Assembly: GCA_018208355.1 (NCBI GenBank)
Contig: CP062796.1
Location: forward strand, 62,001 to 126,000
Source of the DNA: Candidatus Fermentithermobacillus carboniphilus
GTDB lineage: Bacteria > Bacillota > Sulfobacillia > Fermentithermobacillales > Fermentithermobacillaceae
Direction of reading: 5' to 3'
DNA: 64,000 bases
Shown: piece after piece, positions 26,088 through 34,841 of the stretch
How positions within the stretch are numbered: the first letter of the stretch is position 1
Layout: every line of letters begins with the position of its first letter
Position numbers and translations under genes: made by a program
The notes under the pieces: generated by a model
Database searches by the model: none
The model's input: only the letters and a program-made list of their open reading frames with translations
What the model was told of the DNA's origin: nothing

Positions 26088-27383
26088 ATGCAGGCAGAAC
26101 TCGTTACGGGGCTTCCCGATTCAGCCGGTACTCATTCCGGGCGGCTCCAAGGCGATGGAGTGAAGCACCTAAGTTCCAACACTTTCCTATCGGTCATCTC
26201 GGCGATCCTGGGTTTTGTCCCATGCCCGGGGACGACCGGTGACGCAATTGAGACTGCCTCGAAGAAGGGCACGACAGAAGGTCAGGGAGTTGTCCCGGTG
26301 GGTACCGGGCACCAGGGCCCTGGGGATGTTTCAGTGCGGGTAGTTTGGGATGTCCGGCCAGACCGAACTGTGGGACCGGAAGAAAGGATCACCACCGTTG
26401 CTCCCTCTCTGTCCACGAGATCTGGGTCAGGACAAACGATTGCGGCAGTTGTCGCGGATGACGCCAGCGGCGTTGGTGGTCTTTCTGATCAAGGGATGCA
26501 GGGTACCGTTCTGACAAGTCCGGCTCCAGGCAACGCGGCCGGTTTTATCACGCCGACGGATGGCCGGATAACCGGGGCGTTGGGGCAGGAATCTTCGACC
26601 GGGGTAAAGCTTCTCGCTGAACCTGTGACCATCCCGGGGGGTCCCCCGCCAGGCAACGTAGGGCGACATCTTAACGGGCCCCGGGTTTTGTTCAAGACCC
26701 CGGAAACGGAAATCGCGAGACAAAAGGCTGACCCCGGGGCAGAACAGCGGTTTTCTCATGCGCTTGCCGCGGACAGGCCTCAGGATCCCGGCGAGTGCAG
26801 GGGCCTTCCGGGAGAACTACCAGCGGCTGTTTCAGGTGAGCTCCAGGACCACCCCGCGAAAGTGAGAAAAGGAGTGGAGAGGGCAGATTTTGAGGTGCAC
26901 GTGCAGGCTCGGCCAGTGACCGGAGAAAAGCCACCCCTGGCAGAACCAGCTGAAGCGAGAAAGTTCTCCCTGCGGGAGCCGGAGAGACTGGCGGAGTTTC
27001 TGGCTGAGAAAGCAAGAGTCAGCCTGCCGAAGAGCATCGAGATACGGCTGGATCCGCCGAATCTTGGACGGGTGACTGTCCTTCTCTCGCAGCGAGGCAA
27101 TGACGTAGTTGTGAAGTTCCTGGCGCAATCGTTTGACGCTCAGCGGGCACTAACTGACGCTTCGGGAGAGCTGGCGAGAGCGCTTGCGGAGAAAGGTCTG
27201 TTCCTTTCCGGATTCCTGGTGGACTTGGGGGGGAGAGGCCTCCGGGATGAATCGGCCGAAAGAGATAGGGCCGAGAAACCCTGGTCCAGGAACGGCCACG
27301 AACGCAGGGTTCAGGGAACGGAGTCTGGGTCTTTTGCCAAAGGGGCTTATGCTCGGCGCGCCATGTTTGAATATACGGCGTGA
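26088..27383 (+). CDS. fliK: Flagellar hook-length control protein FliK
   Basis: 431 residues. FliK measures hook length and switches export specificity. The first 300 residues are Gly/Pro/Thr-rich and low in complexity, as is usual. The conserved C-terminal domain (about 305-390) reads IEIRLDPPNLGRVTVLLSQR, then VVKFLAQSFDAQRALTDASG and LARALAEKGLFLSGFLVDLG. The SD is GAAAGGAGGTGG. It is immediately followed by flgD, its functional partner in hook assembly. Confidence 0.9.
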   Translation: MQAELVTGLPDSAGTHSGRLQGDGVKHLSSNTFLSVISAILGFVPCPGTTGDAIETASKKGTTEGQGVVPVGTGHQGPGDVSVRVVWDVRPDRTVGPEERITTVAPSLSTRSGSGQTIAAVVADDASGVGGLSDQGMQGTVLTSPAPGNAAGFITPTDGRITGALGQESSTGVKLLAEPVTIPGGPPPGNVGRHLNGPRVLFKTPETEIARQKADPGAEQRFSHALAADRPQDPGECRGLPGELPAAVSGELQDHPAKVRKGVERADFEVHVQARPVTGEKPPLAEPAEARKFSLREPERLAEFLAEKARVSLPKSIEIRLDPPNLGRVTVLLSQRGNDVVVKFLAQSFDAQRALTDASGELARALAEKGLFLSGFLVDLGGRGLRDESAERDRAEKPWSRNGHERRVQGTESGSFAKGAYARRAMFEYTA

Positions 27384-27416
27384 CGTGAGTCGAGTGGGTT
27401 GAAAAGGAGGGAAAGC

Positions 27417-27869
27417 ATGCCGAATACGGTTTCGAGCGTCAGCGAGACGTCCTATCGCGGGCAGGAAGACTGGTCGTCCAGGATCTCAAGTTCTCTAGAG
27501 GACCAGTTCATGAAGATACTTGTGACACAGCTGCGATATCAGGACCCGATGGAGCCTCTGAAAGAAAAGGATTTCTTTGCACAGATGGCCCAGTTTTCTT
27601 CCGCAAGCCAGCTTGAGAAGCTTAACCAGAACGTCCTTGAACTGGCAGCGGCCTTTAAGAGCTTCGAGCAGGGAAGGATTCTCCTCGAGGCATCAAGGTT
27701 ACTGGGGCAGGCGTTTACTGCCGAAACGGAGGAAGGGATCGTGAGCGGGTTGGTTGAGGCAGTGGCGCTGAATTCAGGGAAAGTCGTGATCCGCTCTGGC
27801 GGGAGAGAGATTCCTCTTGAGAACCTTAAGTCCATTGGAGGACCTGAAATTGCATCTCAAGGTAGTTGA
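27417..27869 (+). CDS. flgD: Flagellar hook capping protein FlgD
   Basis: 150 residues, a short form. It is the scaffold for hook polymerisation. The family block is FMKILVTQLRYQDPMEPLK, followed by FFAQMAQFSSASQLEKLNQN. After it comes a small beta domain (GIVSGLVEAVALNSGKVVIR), truncated compared with enterobacterial FlgD, as in many Firmicutes. ATG 27417 is preceded by AAAGGAGGG; the in-frame GTG-type start six codons earlier lacks one. Confidence 0.93.
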   Translation: MPNTVSSVSETSYRGQEDWSSRISSSLEDQFMKILVTQLRYQDPMEPLKEKDFFAQMAQFSSASQLEKLNQNVLELAAAFKSFEQGRILLEASRLLGQAFTAETEEGIVSGLVEAVALNSGKVVIRSGGREIPLENLKSIGGPEIASQGS

Positions 27870-28260
27870 CTCTCAAAATAGCCGTGTGACTTCCGGAGTC
27901 CAGGCGCTTTCACCCGAAAGGAATAGCGGAACGCGGGGAAAGTCTCCGGCGGGAAAGGGTCAAGCCTTCTCGGAGGTACTGAAGAAGGCCCAGGACGACC
28001 TCACATTCAAGTTTTCCAAGCACGCGGAAGAGAGGTTATCTTCTTGGGGACAGTGTCTCAGGCAAGACCAGATCCGAGATCTGGAAAAAGCAATAGATAT
28101 GGCTCAGGAGAAGGGGGCCAGGTCAACGTTGGTAGTCATGAAGGGCGTTGCCTTTGTGGTAGCGCCTCAGAGCAGGACGGTCGTAACTGTGGTCCCCGAA
28201 GAACGGATGAAAGAGAGCATCTTCACTTCGATAGATAGTACGGTCCTCGTGGAGCGGTGA
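27850..28260 (+). CDS. Flagellar operon protein (TIGR02530-like)
   Basis: 136 residues. It belongs to a conserved family found between flgD and flgE in Firmicutes. The signature is FKFSKHAEERLSSWGQCL, then LEKAIDMAQEKGARSTLVVM and VAFVVAPQSRTVVTVVPEER. Its function is not established; a chaperone or assembly role for the hook is inferred from context. TTG 27850 was chosen (GGAGG at 27838, 8-nt spacing). It overlaps flgD by 20 nt. Confidence 0.85.
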   Translation: MHLKVVDSQNSRVTSGVQALSPERNSGTRGKSPAGKGQAFSEVLKKAQDDLTFKFSKHAEERLSSWGQCLRQDQIRDLEKAIDMAQEKGARSTLVVMKGVAFVVAPQSRTVVTVVPEERMKESIFTSIDSTVLVER

Positions 28261-28380
28261 TTTAGATAGGTGATTTAGATACACGTAGGGTTCCAGGCCG
28301 GACCCTTTCAGGGAGGCCGGGCGCTTGGGATCGACGGAACAAGCGCGGAACCTTGACCTGAGAAAGGGGTGCTGTAAAAA

Positions 28381-29643
28381 ATGATGCGTTCTCTGTTCAG
28401 CGCGGTCTCCGGGTTGAGGGCCCATCAGACGCGCATGGACGTTATAGGAAACAACATCGCCAATGTGAATACTCCCGGTTACAAATCGAGCCGGGTTACG
28501 TTCCAGGAGGTATTCAGCCAGACCCTGCGCGGGGCTAGTTCTCCTACCGGCACAAACATGCAGGAAAGGGGAGGTACCAACCCGCTTCAAGTAGGGTTGG
28601 GTGTGACTATTGCCAGCATAGACACGATTCAGACTCCCGGAAACTTGCAACCGACTTCGCGGCTGACTGATGTCGCAATCGAAGGCAATGGGTTTTTCGT
28701 GGTATCTGACGGGGGCAGGCAGGCCTATACCAGGGTCGGCAATTTCACCGTAGACGGTGACGGTGTCCTGGTAGATTACGAAGGCCGGAAGGTCCTTGGA
28801 TGGAGCGCGGATAGCGCCGGTACGCTGCCCGCTGATAGGAGCGAGAGAAACCTGGGGCCGATCACCATCGCGGTGGGCTCCAACATGCCCGCATCTGCCA
28901 CGAAGAACGTTTCATGGATCAAGAACCTGGATGCAGAGGCTGCCGTCGGCACCGTCAAGACGACTACGGCCACAGTGTACGATTCTCTGGGTGCAACTCA
29001 CGTTGTAACCATTGAATTTCGTAAAACTGCGATGAACGAATGGAGCTGGACCGCGACCGCCGTCACAGGGGCGGCTTCGCCTCCATCTCCCCCTGACAAC
29101 TACGGAAACGGAATTCTTCAGTTTGATTCTTCCGGCGCTCTTTCTTCGACAGCAGGGTCTACTCAAGTGAGCTTCAACCCGACCACGGGTGCTGCACCCG
29201 TCGCGATCGATATGGATTTTGACTCGGTAACTCAGGTTGCAGGGCCGACGACTATCGAAACCGGGGTCGTGGATGGCTGGCCTACAGGCACTCTGGAATC
29301 CTTTACCTTCGATTCGACCGGAACCATCTCAGGGTTTTACTCTAACGGGATGAACCGGGTGCTCGGCCAGATCGCTCTGGCAAACTTCCCCAACCCCGGG
29401 GGTCTCCAGAAAGCAGGGAAGAGCCTGTTTGTGGAATCGAACAACTCGGGTGACCCGGACATAGGAGTTGCAGGGACTTCGGGACGGGGTACCATAGCAC
29501 CCAGCTCTCTTGAGATGTCCAACGTGGACCTTGCCGAAGAGTTCACGCAGATGATCATCACCCAAAGAGGATTTCAGGCTAACTCCAGAATCATCACGGT
29601 CTCGGACGAGCTCTTGCAAGAGCTGGTTAACCTGAAGAGATAA
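28381..29643 (+). CDS. flgE: Flagellar hook protein FlgE
   Basis: 420 residues. The N-terminal rod/hook motif is GLRAHQTRMDVIGNNIANVN followed by TPGYKSSRVTFQEVF. A central FlgE_D2 region (about 130-300) is Ser/Thr/Gly-rich, and the C-terminal block is SNVDLAEEFTQMIITQRGFQ then ANSRIITVSDELLQELVNL. It forms the universal joint between rod and filament. The start is the first of two adjacent ATGs after AAAGGGGTG. flbD, often found next, is absent; motA follows directly. Confidence 0.96.
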   Translation: MMRSLFSAVSGLRAHQTRMDVIGNNIANVNTPGYKSSRVTFQEVFSQTLRGASSPTGTNMQERGGTNPLQVGLGVTIASIDTIQTPGNLQPTSRLTDVAIEGNGFFVVSDGGRQAYTRVGNFTVDGDGVLVDYEGRKVLGWSADSAGTLPADRSERNLGPITIAVGSNMPASATKNVSWIKNLDAEAAVGTVKTTTATVYDSLGATHVVTIEFRKTAMNEWSWTATAVTGAASPPSPPDNYGNGILQFDSSGALSSTAGSTQVSFNPTTGAAPVAIDMDFDSVTQVAGPTTIETGVVDGWPTGTLESFTFDSTGTISGFYSNGMNRVLGQIALANFPNPGGLQKAGKSLFVESNNSGDPDIGVAGTSGRGTIAPSSLEMSNVDLAEEFTQMIITQRGFQANSRIITVSDELLQELVNLKR

Positions 29644-29664
29644 ACAGTTGATGAGGTGACCTCT

Positions 29665-30480
29665 ATGGACAGGGCGTCCGTGCTCGGGATAGTATCCGGT
29701 TTCGGGCTTGTATTATGGGCTATGCTCATGGGCGGAAGCCTGAAACTGTTTTGGGATGTGCCATCCGTGCTAATAACCGTCGGAGGCACCCTGACCGCGA
29801 CGCTTATGAGCTACCCAATGGAGACCTTCCTCGACGTCCTGAAGATCGCGAAGAACGCGTTCTTCAGCAAAGAGCCGGACCTTTCCGAAACCATCAACAC
29901 GATAGTCAGATTCGCGGACAAGGCGAGACGAGAAGGCCTTTTGGCGCTTGACCAAGACGCGGACGCCCTGGAGGATCCATTTCTTCAGAAAGGGGTAAGA
30001 TTGGTCGTAGACGGAACCACCCCGGAGCTTGTGAGAAGCATCCTCGAGACAGAACTCGCGTTCGTCGCCGAAAGGCATAAAGTCGGACAGAGCATGTTTG
30101 AGACCATGGGAGCCTTTGCCCCCGCTTTCGGCATGCTCGGGACCCTCATCGGTCTCATACAGATGCTGGTCACCCTGGACCAGCCGGAGAAGATCGGACC
30201 CGGCATGGCTGTAGCCCTGGTGACCACATTTTACGGGTCTATCCTCGCCAACCTGGTTTTCCTGCCGATAGCCAATAAGCTGAAAAACCGGAGCGCGAGG
30301 GAGGTATTCATCAAGGAGGCCATTATCGAAGGGGTCTTATCGATACAGGCGGGAGATAACCCCAGGATAGTCCAGGAGAAGCTCAAGTCGTTCTTATCTC
30401 CTAAAGAACGAGAACGCGTGTCAATGCCGTCAAGAGTAAAGGGGGTACCAGGCAGTGAATCGCCGTTTGATGCAAAATGA
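29665..30480 (+). CDS. motA: Flagellar motor stator protein MotA
   Basis: 271 residues. MotA forms the ion channel and torque generator with MotB. Four membrane segments are visible: two near the N-terminus (VLGIVSGFGLVLWAMLMGGS; VPSVLITVGGTLTATLMSYP) and two in the C-terminal half (MGAFAPAFGMLGTLIGLIQM; GMAVALVTTFYGSILANLVF). ATG 29665 has GAGGTG 6 nt upstream and is preferred to GTG 29656. It overlaps motB by 26 nt. Confidence 0.96.
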   Translation: MDRASVLGIVSGFGLVLWAMLMGGSLKLFWDVPSVLITVGGTLTATLMSYPMETFLDVLKIAKNAFFSKEPDLSETINTIVRFADKARREGLLALDQDADALEDPFLQKGVRLVVDGTTPELVRSILETELAFVAERHKVGQSMFETMGAFAPAFGMLGTLIGLIQMLVTLDQPEKIGPGMAVALVTTFYGSILANLVFLPIANKLKNRSAREVFIKEAIIEGVLSIQAGDNPRIVQEKLKSFLSPKERERVSMPSRVKGVPGSESPFDAK

Positions 30481-31198
30481 CGATCCCCCGAGACAAGCCC
30501 CGTGGATGAATACATACGCGGATATGGTTACGCTGCTCCTCTGTTTCTTCGTGCTCCTCTTTGCCATGTCGATACTGAACGCCAAGAAGTTCCAGGCTGC
30601 AATCAGTTCGCTGCAGGGGGCTTTTGGAATTATGCCAGGCGCGACTCAGCCTGTCGTACCTCCGTCCAGCGAAGGATTGTTTGACCCCCAAGAACTTCAG
30701 GCCCAGCTACTTGCCGAAGAAATGGCCCGTATGAGAGCCCTCGGTGAATCATTTCGGGAGGAGTTGGAGAAGGCGGGCCTGGGAGACAAAGTACGTCTTG
30801 AGGTTGAAGAAAGGGGAGTAGTCTTCAGGCTCGCCGATACCGTGTTGTTCGACATCGGCAAGGCTGACATCCGGCCCGAGGCCCGTTCGGTTCTGCTCAC
30901 GGTGGGGAACCTGGTAAAAAAGGTGGACAACCCGATCAGGGTGGAGGGCCACACGGACAACTGGCCGATCAGCACCGACAAATTCCCTTCTAACTGGGAA
31001 CTCTCGACGGCACGAGCCACCAACGTGGTCAGATTTTTGATTGAAGAAGCAGGAATCCAGCCTGAAAGACTTCAGGCTGCGGGATATGGCGAATATCACC
31101 CGATAGATTCCAATGATACTCCGGAGGGGAGACAGAGGAACAGGAGGGTCGACGTGATACTTATGAGACCTTCCCTCTCAGCAGCAGAGCCCCATTGA
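30455..31198 (+). CDS. motB: Flagellar motor stator protein MotB
   Basis: 247 residues. A single TM at about 20-42 (NTYADMVTLLLCFFVLLFAM) carries the ion-binding Asp23. A plug/linker region precedes the OmpA-like peptidoglycan-binding domain (VLFDIGKADIRPEA, VEGHTDNWPIST, SNWELSTARATNVVRFL, GQRRNRRVDV-like end). It anchors the stator to the cell wall. The start is GTG 30455 after GGGGGT; ATG 30470 is possible. Confidence 0.96.
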   Translation: MNRRLMQNDDPPRQAPWMNTYADMVTLLLCFFVLLFAMSILNAKKFQAAISSLQGAFGIMPGATQPVVPPSSEGLFDPQELQAQLLAEEMARMRALGESFREELEKAGLGDKVRLEVEERGVVFRLADTVLFDIGKADIRPEARSVLLTVGNLVKKVDNPIRVEGHTDNWPISTDKFPSNWELSTARATNVVRFLIEEAGIQPERLQAAGYGEYHPIDSNDTPEGRQRNRRVDVILMRPSLSAAEPH

Positions 31199-31238
31199 CC
31201 CCGGAAAACTGCTGGCTTTACGCTGGAGGTGGGCAACT

Positions 31239-31658
31239 GTGAAAAAGGTCGCACTAGTGGTCGGAGTAACTTTAGTCGCCATCGTGGCGGGATATGTTGT
31301 CTCTGCCAAGGTATGGGGGTTCCCGGTCTTCTGGTCAGGGTCGGGAAAGCAAGCCGAACAAGAAAAACCAGTAATATACAGTCTTGGCCAGTTCATTACC
31401 AACCTTGCAGATCCCGGCAGGTTCATAAGGGTCACGGTGGACCTTGAAATCACGGGCGGCGAAAAAGGGGATGTTGTGGCTTCCAGGGCCAGCGAGCTGA
31501 AGACGGACATTTACGCGCTCCTCCGGTCCAAGAGTTATGAAGAGCTCCAGGGCGAAAACGGCCTTCGCCAGCTCCAAAAAGAAATTCTGGCAAGGATCGA
31601 ATCCAAGTGCCCGGGCTCAGTCAAAAACGTGTATTTTTCTGAATTTATAGTGCAGTAG
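31239..31658 (+). CDS. fliL: Flagellar basal body-associated protein FliL
   Basis: 139 residues. One N-terminal membrane helix (KVALVVGVTLVAIVAGYVVS) and a periplasmic-type FliL domain (YSLGQFITNLADPGRFIRVT, then VDLEI; the C-terminus VKNVYFSEFIVQ is characteristic). It supports stator function. GTG start with GGAGGTGGG. It lies between motB and fliM. Confidence 0.93.
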   Translation: MKKVALVVGVTLVAIVAGYVVSAKVWGFPVFWSGSGKQAEQEKPVIYSLGQFITNLADPGRFIRVTVDLEITGGEKGDVVASRASELKTDIYALLRSKSYEELQGENGLRQLQKEILARIESKCPGSVKNVYFSEFIVQ

Positions 31659-31682
31659 GCCTGTGTCTTGGGGGGATGCTGG

Positions 31683-32675
31683 TTGGCGCTCACGCAACAA
31701 GAGATAGATGAACTGATTAACTCAATGATGAAAAAAACCGAAGAAGAGCATAAGCCTCAGGTGGTCAAGCCGCGCCTCAGGGTGTACGATTTTAAGAGGC
31801 CGGACAAGTTTTCCAAGGATCACCTGCGCGGCGCGCAGCTCTTGTTCGATAATTTCGCGCGTCTTTTGACCTCGTACTTCTCAGGATTATTCCGGCTCGC
31901 CATTCATGCCAACGTGAGCTCTGTCGACCAGATAACGTACGAAGAATTCGCTAAAGGCGTGGGCAATCCCTGTTCTGTGGCGGTGATAGAATGGAAAACA
32001 TTGCCTTCCAATGTCCTCGTGAGTTTCAGCCCGAAATTGGCTTTACCGATGGTTGACCGCTTGTGTGGTGGTCCCGGGAATGCGCCTGCGGTTTCGCGCG
32101 GCCTCACCGAGATTGAGGCCGCGGTCCTAAGGAAAGTCGCCCAGACCATGACAGATATTTTTTCGGATACTCTTAGGGACTTCAATATCGAAAAGCATGA
32201 CCTTGTGGTTTCAGCCCTCGAGGTAAATCCTCTCTTTGTGCAGCAAGCGATGGCACCAAACGATATCGTCCTCTCAGTCATCCTATCGTTGAGATTCGGC
32301 TCCATTTCGGGAAATATTGAGTTTTGTCTGCCCTATGTGCTCCTTGAACCGATACTGCCGGCTCTGTCTGCTCAGCGGTGGTTTTCCAGGAGAGATACCG
32401 TAGGCAGCACCGCCGACCGCCCCAGCGTTGAGACGGCTCTTGAAGACATCGAGGTGCCGGTTTCTTGCCGGCTCGGAGAGGCTTCCCTCTCTATGGGGGA
32501 ACTTATGTCACTTAAGCCCGGAGATGTGCTGGAACTTGATGTAACCCGGGATGACTACGCCACCCTTTACATACTGGGGAAACCGAAATTCAAAGTCAAG
32601 GTAGGCCGTGTGGGAAATCGTCTTGCGGCGCAGGTAGTCGGTATAGTCGATGGTGGAAAGAAGGAGGTTTCCTAG
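31683..32675 (+). CDS. fliM: Flagellar motor switch protein FliM
   Basis: 330 residues from TTG 31683. The N-terminal CheY-P-binding-type motif is LTQQEIDELINSM. Then come the CheC-like middle domain (FSPKLALPMVDRLCGGPGN, EIEAAVLRKVAQTMTDI) and the C-terminal SpoA domain (IEVPVSCRLGEASLSMGELM). It is a C-ring protein for rotation switching. TTG 31683 gives the standard start and follows GGGGGGAT; the open frame begins five codons earlier. The next gene's SD (AAGGAGG) lies inside its 3' end. Confidence 0.95.
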   Translation: MALTQQEIDELINSMMKKTEEEHKPQVVKPRLRVYDFKRPDKFSKDHLRGAQLLFDNFARLLTSYFSGLFRLAIHANVSSVDQITYEEFAKGVGNPCSVAVIEWKTLPSNVLVSFSPKLALPMVDRLCGGPGNAPAVSRGLTEIEAAVLRKVAQTMTDIFSDTLRDFNIEKHDLVVSALEVNPLFVQQAMAPNDIVLSVILSLRFGSISGNIEFCLPYVLLEPILPALSAQRWFSRRDTVGSTADRPSVETALEDIEVPVSCRLGEASLSMGELMSLKPGDVLELDVTRDDYATLYILGKPKFKVKVGRVGNRLAAQVVGIVDGGKKEVS

Positions 32676-33179
32676 ATGAAGGAGGAAACGCTGACCCCGG
32701 AAGAAATCGAGGCTCTGTTCAAAGCCGCAGCTACTCAGGGAGATTTGCAGGACCCGGGTAAAGAGGTCCCTCACCCCGGGCCTTCAGAACCGAAGCAGCC
32801 TGAGCCAGTGCAGGATTCTCGCGGGGTAGGTTCGCATGAAGAGCAGTCCAGGACGCCGACTATAAGGGCGGCTGTATTTGAAGAACTGCCTAAAGTCCAG
32901 GGGCAGGAAACACCTATTTCCGGCATGGACGTGCTCATGGACATCCCTCTTTCGATCAGCGTCGAACTTGGGAAAGCACGCTGCTACGTCAAAGATCTCC
33001 TCAACCTGACGACAGGGTCCATCGTGGAGCTCGACCGGTTGGCAGGTGATCCCGTCGACATTCTCGTCAACGGGAAGTTGTTTGCCAGAGGTGAAGTGGT
33101 GGTCATAGACGAGAACTTCGGGGTCCGAATACAAGAGATTGTCACGAAAAAGGGGAGCGAAAAGGCCAGAGACAGGTAA
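32676..33179 (+). CDS. fliN: Flagellar motor switch protein FliN
   Basis: 167 residues. The C-terminal SpoA domain is clear (MDIPLSISVELGKARCYVKD, GSIVELDRLAGDPVDILVNG, VIDENFGVRIQEI). The N-terminus has a FliM-like motif (LTPEEIEALFKAA), followed by a Pro/Glu/Gln-rich linker. There is no CheC phosphatase domain, so it is not a Bacillus-type FliY, although it keeps the FliY-like N-terminal peptide. It begins directly at the fliM stop. A GC-rich hairpin (GAGGCCGG/CCGGCCTC, 33214-33232) follows it without a T-run. Confidence 0.94.
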   Translation: MKEETLTPEEIEALFKAAATQGDLQDPGKEVPHPGPSEPKQPEPVQDSRGVGSHEEQSRTPTIRAAVFEELPKVQGQETPISGMDVLMDIPLSISVELGKARCYVKDLLNLTTGSIVELDRLAGDPVDILVNGKLFARGEVVVIDENFGVRIQEIVTKKGSEKARDR

Positions 33180-33280
33180 CGTCCGGGTCACGAGACGACA
33201 GAGAAAAAGTCACGAGGCCGGGCTCCGGCCTCTACAGGTAGTGGCAGCACAGCAAACAGTAAACAGATATAGATAGACAG

Positions 33281-33315
33281 AGGGGGGATCTGCCGGGGTA
33301 TCCGGCAGCGGCATG
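33281..33315 (+). promoter_or_regulatory. SD, hairpin and start codon of fliOP
   Basis: AGGGGGGAT (33281-33289) is the only SD candidate, but lies 25 nt before the ATG at 33313. A perfect 7-bp hairpin (CTGCCGG 33290-33296, CCGGCAG 33302-33308, loop GGTAT) fills the gap. Folding it would bring the SD within a normal 4-5 nt of the ATG. Similar SD-hairpin-AUG spacing is known in some phage genes. Confidence 0.5.
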
Positions 33316-34440
33316 CAATCTTACTCACTTGCGGTCGAAGTTGCGAAAGTCATCGGTTTTCTCGTCTTTCTTATAGTGCTTTCGGTCATCTCGCGACGTT
33401 TCTTCGCATACCGGGGAGGAGCATTTGAAAAGGGTACCCGTCTTGCGATTGTCGAGTCGCTATCGTTGGGAAGGGGCCGTGCCCTTTGCCTCATCAGAGC
33501 GGGGAAAAGTTTCCTGGTAGTAGGAGTGACAGATCAGAATATCACTCTCATCAAAGATTTTGCCTCAGATGATTTCAAAGTCGAGCTGCCTTGCGGCGGC
33601 AAAGAGAGCCCCGGGGGTTCCCCGAGTTTCCGAGATTTTCTCTCAGAGTTGAAAAATCGTCTTCTAAAACGCGACTACTTGTTCTTTGTTTCGCTGGCGG
33701 TTTTAGCTCTATCGCTGGTAATTCTACCGGCCATTCCGGCCGCGGCCGCCCCTTCGGACATTCCCGTGCCGAACATCGACATCAGGATCGGCGGTGAAAC
33801 CGGGCAGGGTGGCCTTTTGACGGCCCTCGGAATCCTGGGAGCGCTGACGGTCCTCACTCTGGCTCCTGCCATACTCATACTGACTACGTCTTTTACGAGG
33901 ATCGTGATAGTGTTTTCTTTTCTGCGTGCGGGCCTCGGTACTCAGCAAACACCCCCAAACCAGGTCCTCATCGGGCTGGCGCTCCTCCTGACTTTCTTTG
34001 TGATGGCGCCTACATGGAACCAGGTCAATCAGGTTGCGCTTGTCCCCTACATGGCCGGAGAGATCACGGCTCAGGAAGCGTTTGAGAGAGGTAGCGCTCC
34101 TTTGAAAGAGTTCATGCTCAGGCAAACGAGGGAGAAGGACCTTGCTCTTTTCGTAAGCCTCGATCAAAGTGGGAAAACCTATACTTCGCCGGAAGACCTT
34201 TCCCTGTTACAGGTAGTTCCAGCCTTTGCCATCTCGGAACTCAAGACTGCCTTCGAAATGGGATTCATATTATTTCTCCCGTTTCTCGTCATAGACATGG
34301 TGGTTGCGTCGACCCTGATGTCCATGGGAATGTTGATGCTTCCCCCCGTCCTCATCTCGCTCCCGTTCAAGATTCTCCTGTTTGTACTGGTTGACGGGTG
34401 GGGGCTTGTAGCGAGATCTCTTGTGGCGAGTTTCAGGTAG
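33313..34440 (+). CDS. fliP: FliO-FliP fusion, flagellar export gate
   Basis: 375 residues in one uninterrupted frame. Residues 1-112 match FliO: one TM (VIGFLVFLIVLSVISRRFFA) and a small basic beta domain (IVESLSLGRGRALCLIRAGK then SFLVVGV). Residues from about 113 are a complete FliP: a signal-like segment (LFFVSLAVLALSLVILPAIP), then LTLAPAILILTTSFTRIVIV, FSFLRAGLGTQQTPPNQVLI, and the C-terminal TM pair (FEMGFILFLPFLVIDMVVAS). FliP forms the export pore with FliQ and FliR, and FliO helps it assemble. TTG 33649 could be a relic FliP start (LKNRLLKRDY). Confidence 0.93.
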   Translation: MQSYSLAVEVAKVIGFLVFLIVLSVISRRFFAYRGGAFEKGTRLAIVESLSLGRGRALCLIRAGKSFLVVGVTDQNITLIKDFASDDFKVELPCGGKESPGGSPSFRDFLSELKNRLLKRDYLFFVSLAVLALSLVILPAIPAAAAPSDIPVPNIDIRIGGETGQGGLLTALGILGALTVLTLAPAILILTTSFTRIVIVFSFLRAGLGTQQTPPNQVLIGLALLLTFFVMAPTWNQVNQVALVPYMAGEITAQEAFERGSAPLKEFMLRQTREKDLALFVSLDQSGKTYTSPEDLSLLQVVPAFAISELKTAFEMGFILFLPFLVIDMVVASTLMSMGMLMLPPVLISLPFKILLFVLVDGWGLVARSLVASFR

Positions 34441-34531
34441 GTTGAATCAGGACCAAGTGGTGAGACCCCAGGGAAAGGGACCGTTCCGGCGGTTTGCGGA
34501 ATGCCGTACAGGATGAGGGAGGTTTTCAGCG

Positions 34532-34798
34532 ATGACGATTGACGAGGTGATAAGCATAGGAAAAGAGGCGCTCGGTGTCACAGTGCTTGTGGCCCTCCCG
34601 TGCCTCGGGGTATCTATTCTGGTGGGGTTCCTCATTTCGATTTTCCAGGCCACGACACAGATCCACGATCAGACCTTGAGTTTCGTCCCCAAGATACTTG
34701 CGGTCATGGCTGCCCTCATGGTTTTCGGGAGCTGGATGCTCAGGACACTGGTGGATTTCACACAGCGGCTGATTTCAAGACTTCCGGGACTCACGTGA
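34532..34798 (+). CDS. fliQ: Flagellar export gate protein FliQ
   Basis: 88 residues with two membrane segments (LGVTVLVALPCLGVSILVGF; ILAVMAALMVFGSWMLRTLV) and the family block SIFQATTQIHDQTLSFVPK. The SD is GATGAGGGAGG. It packs around FliP in the export gate. Confidence 0.96.
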   Translation: MTIDEVISIGKEALGVTVLVALPCLGVSILVGFLISIFQATTQIHDQTLSFVPKILAVMAALMVFGSWMLRTLVDFTQRLISRLPGLT

Positions 34799-34841
34799 TC
34801 CCAGAGGGGCTCTATACGGGAAGTTGGAGAGGTGACTCGGG

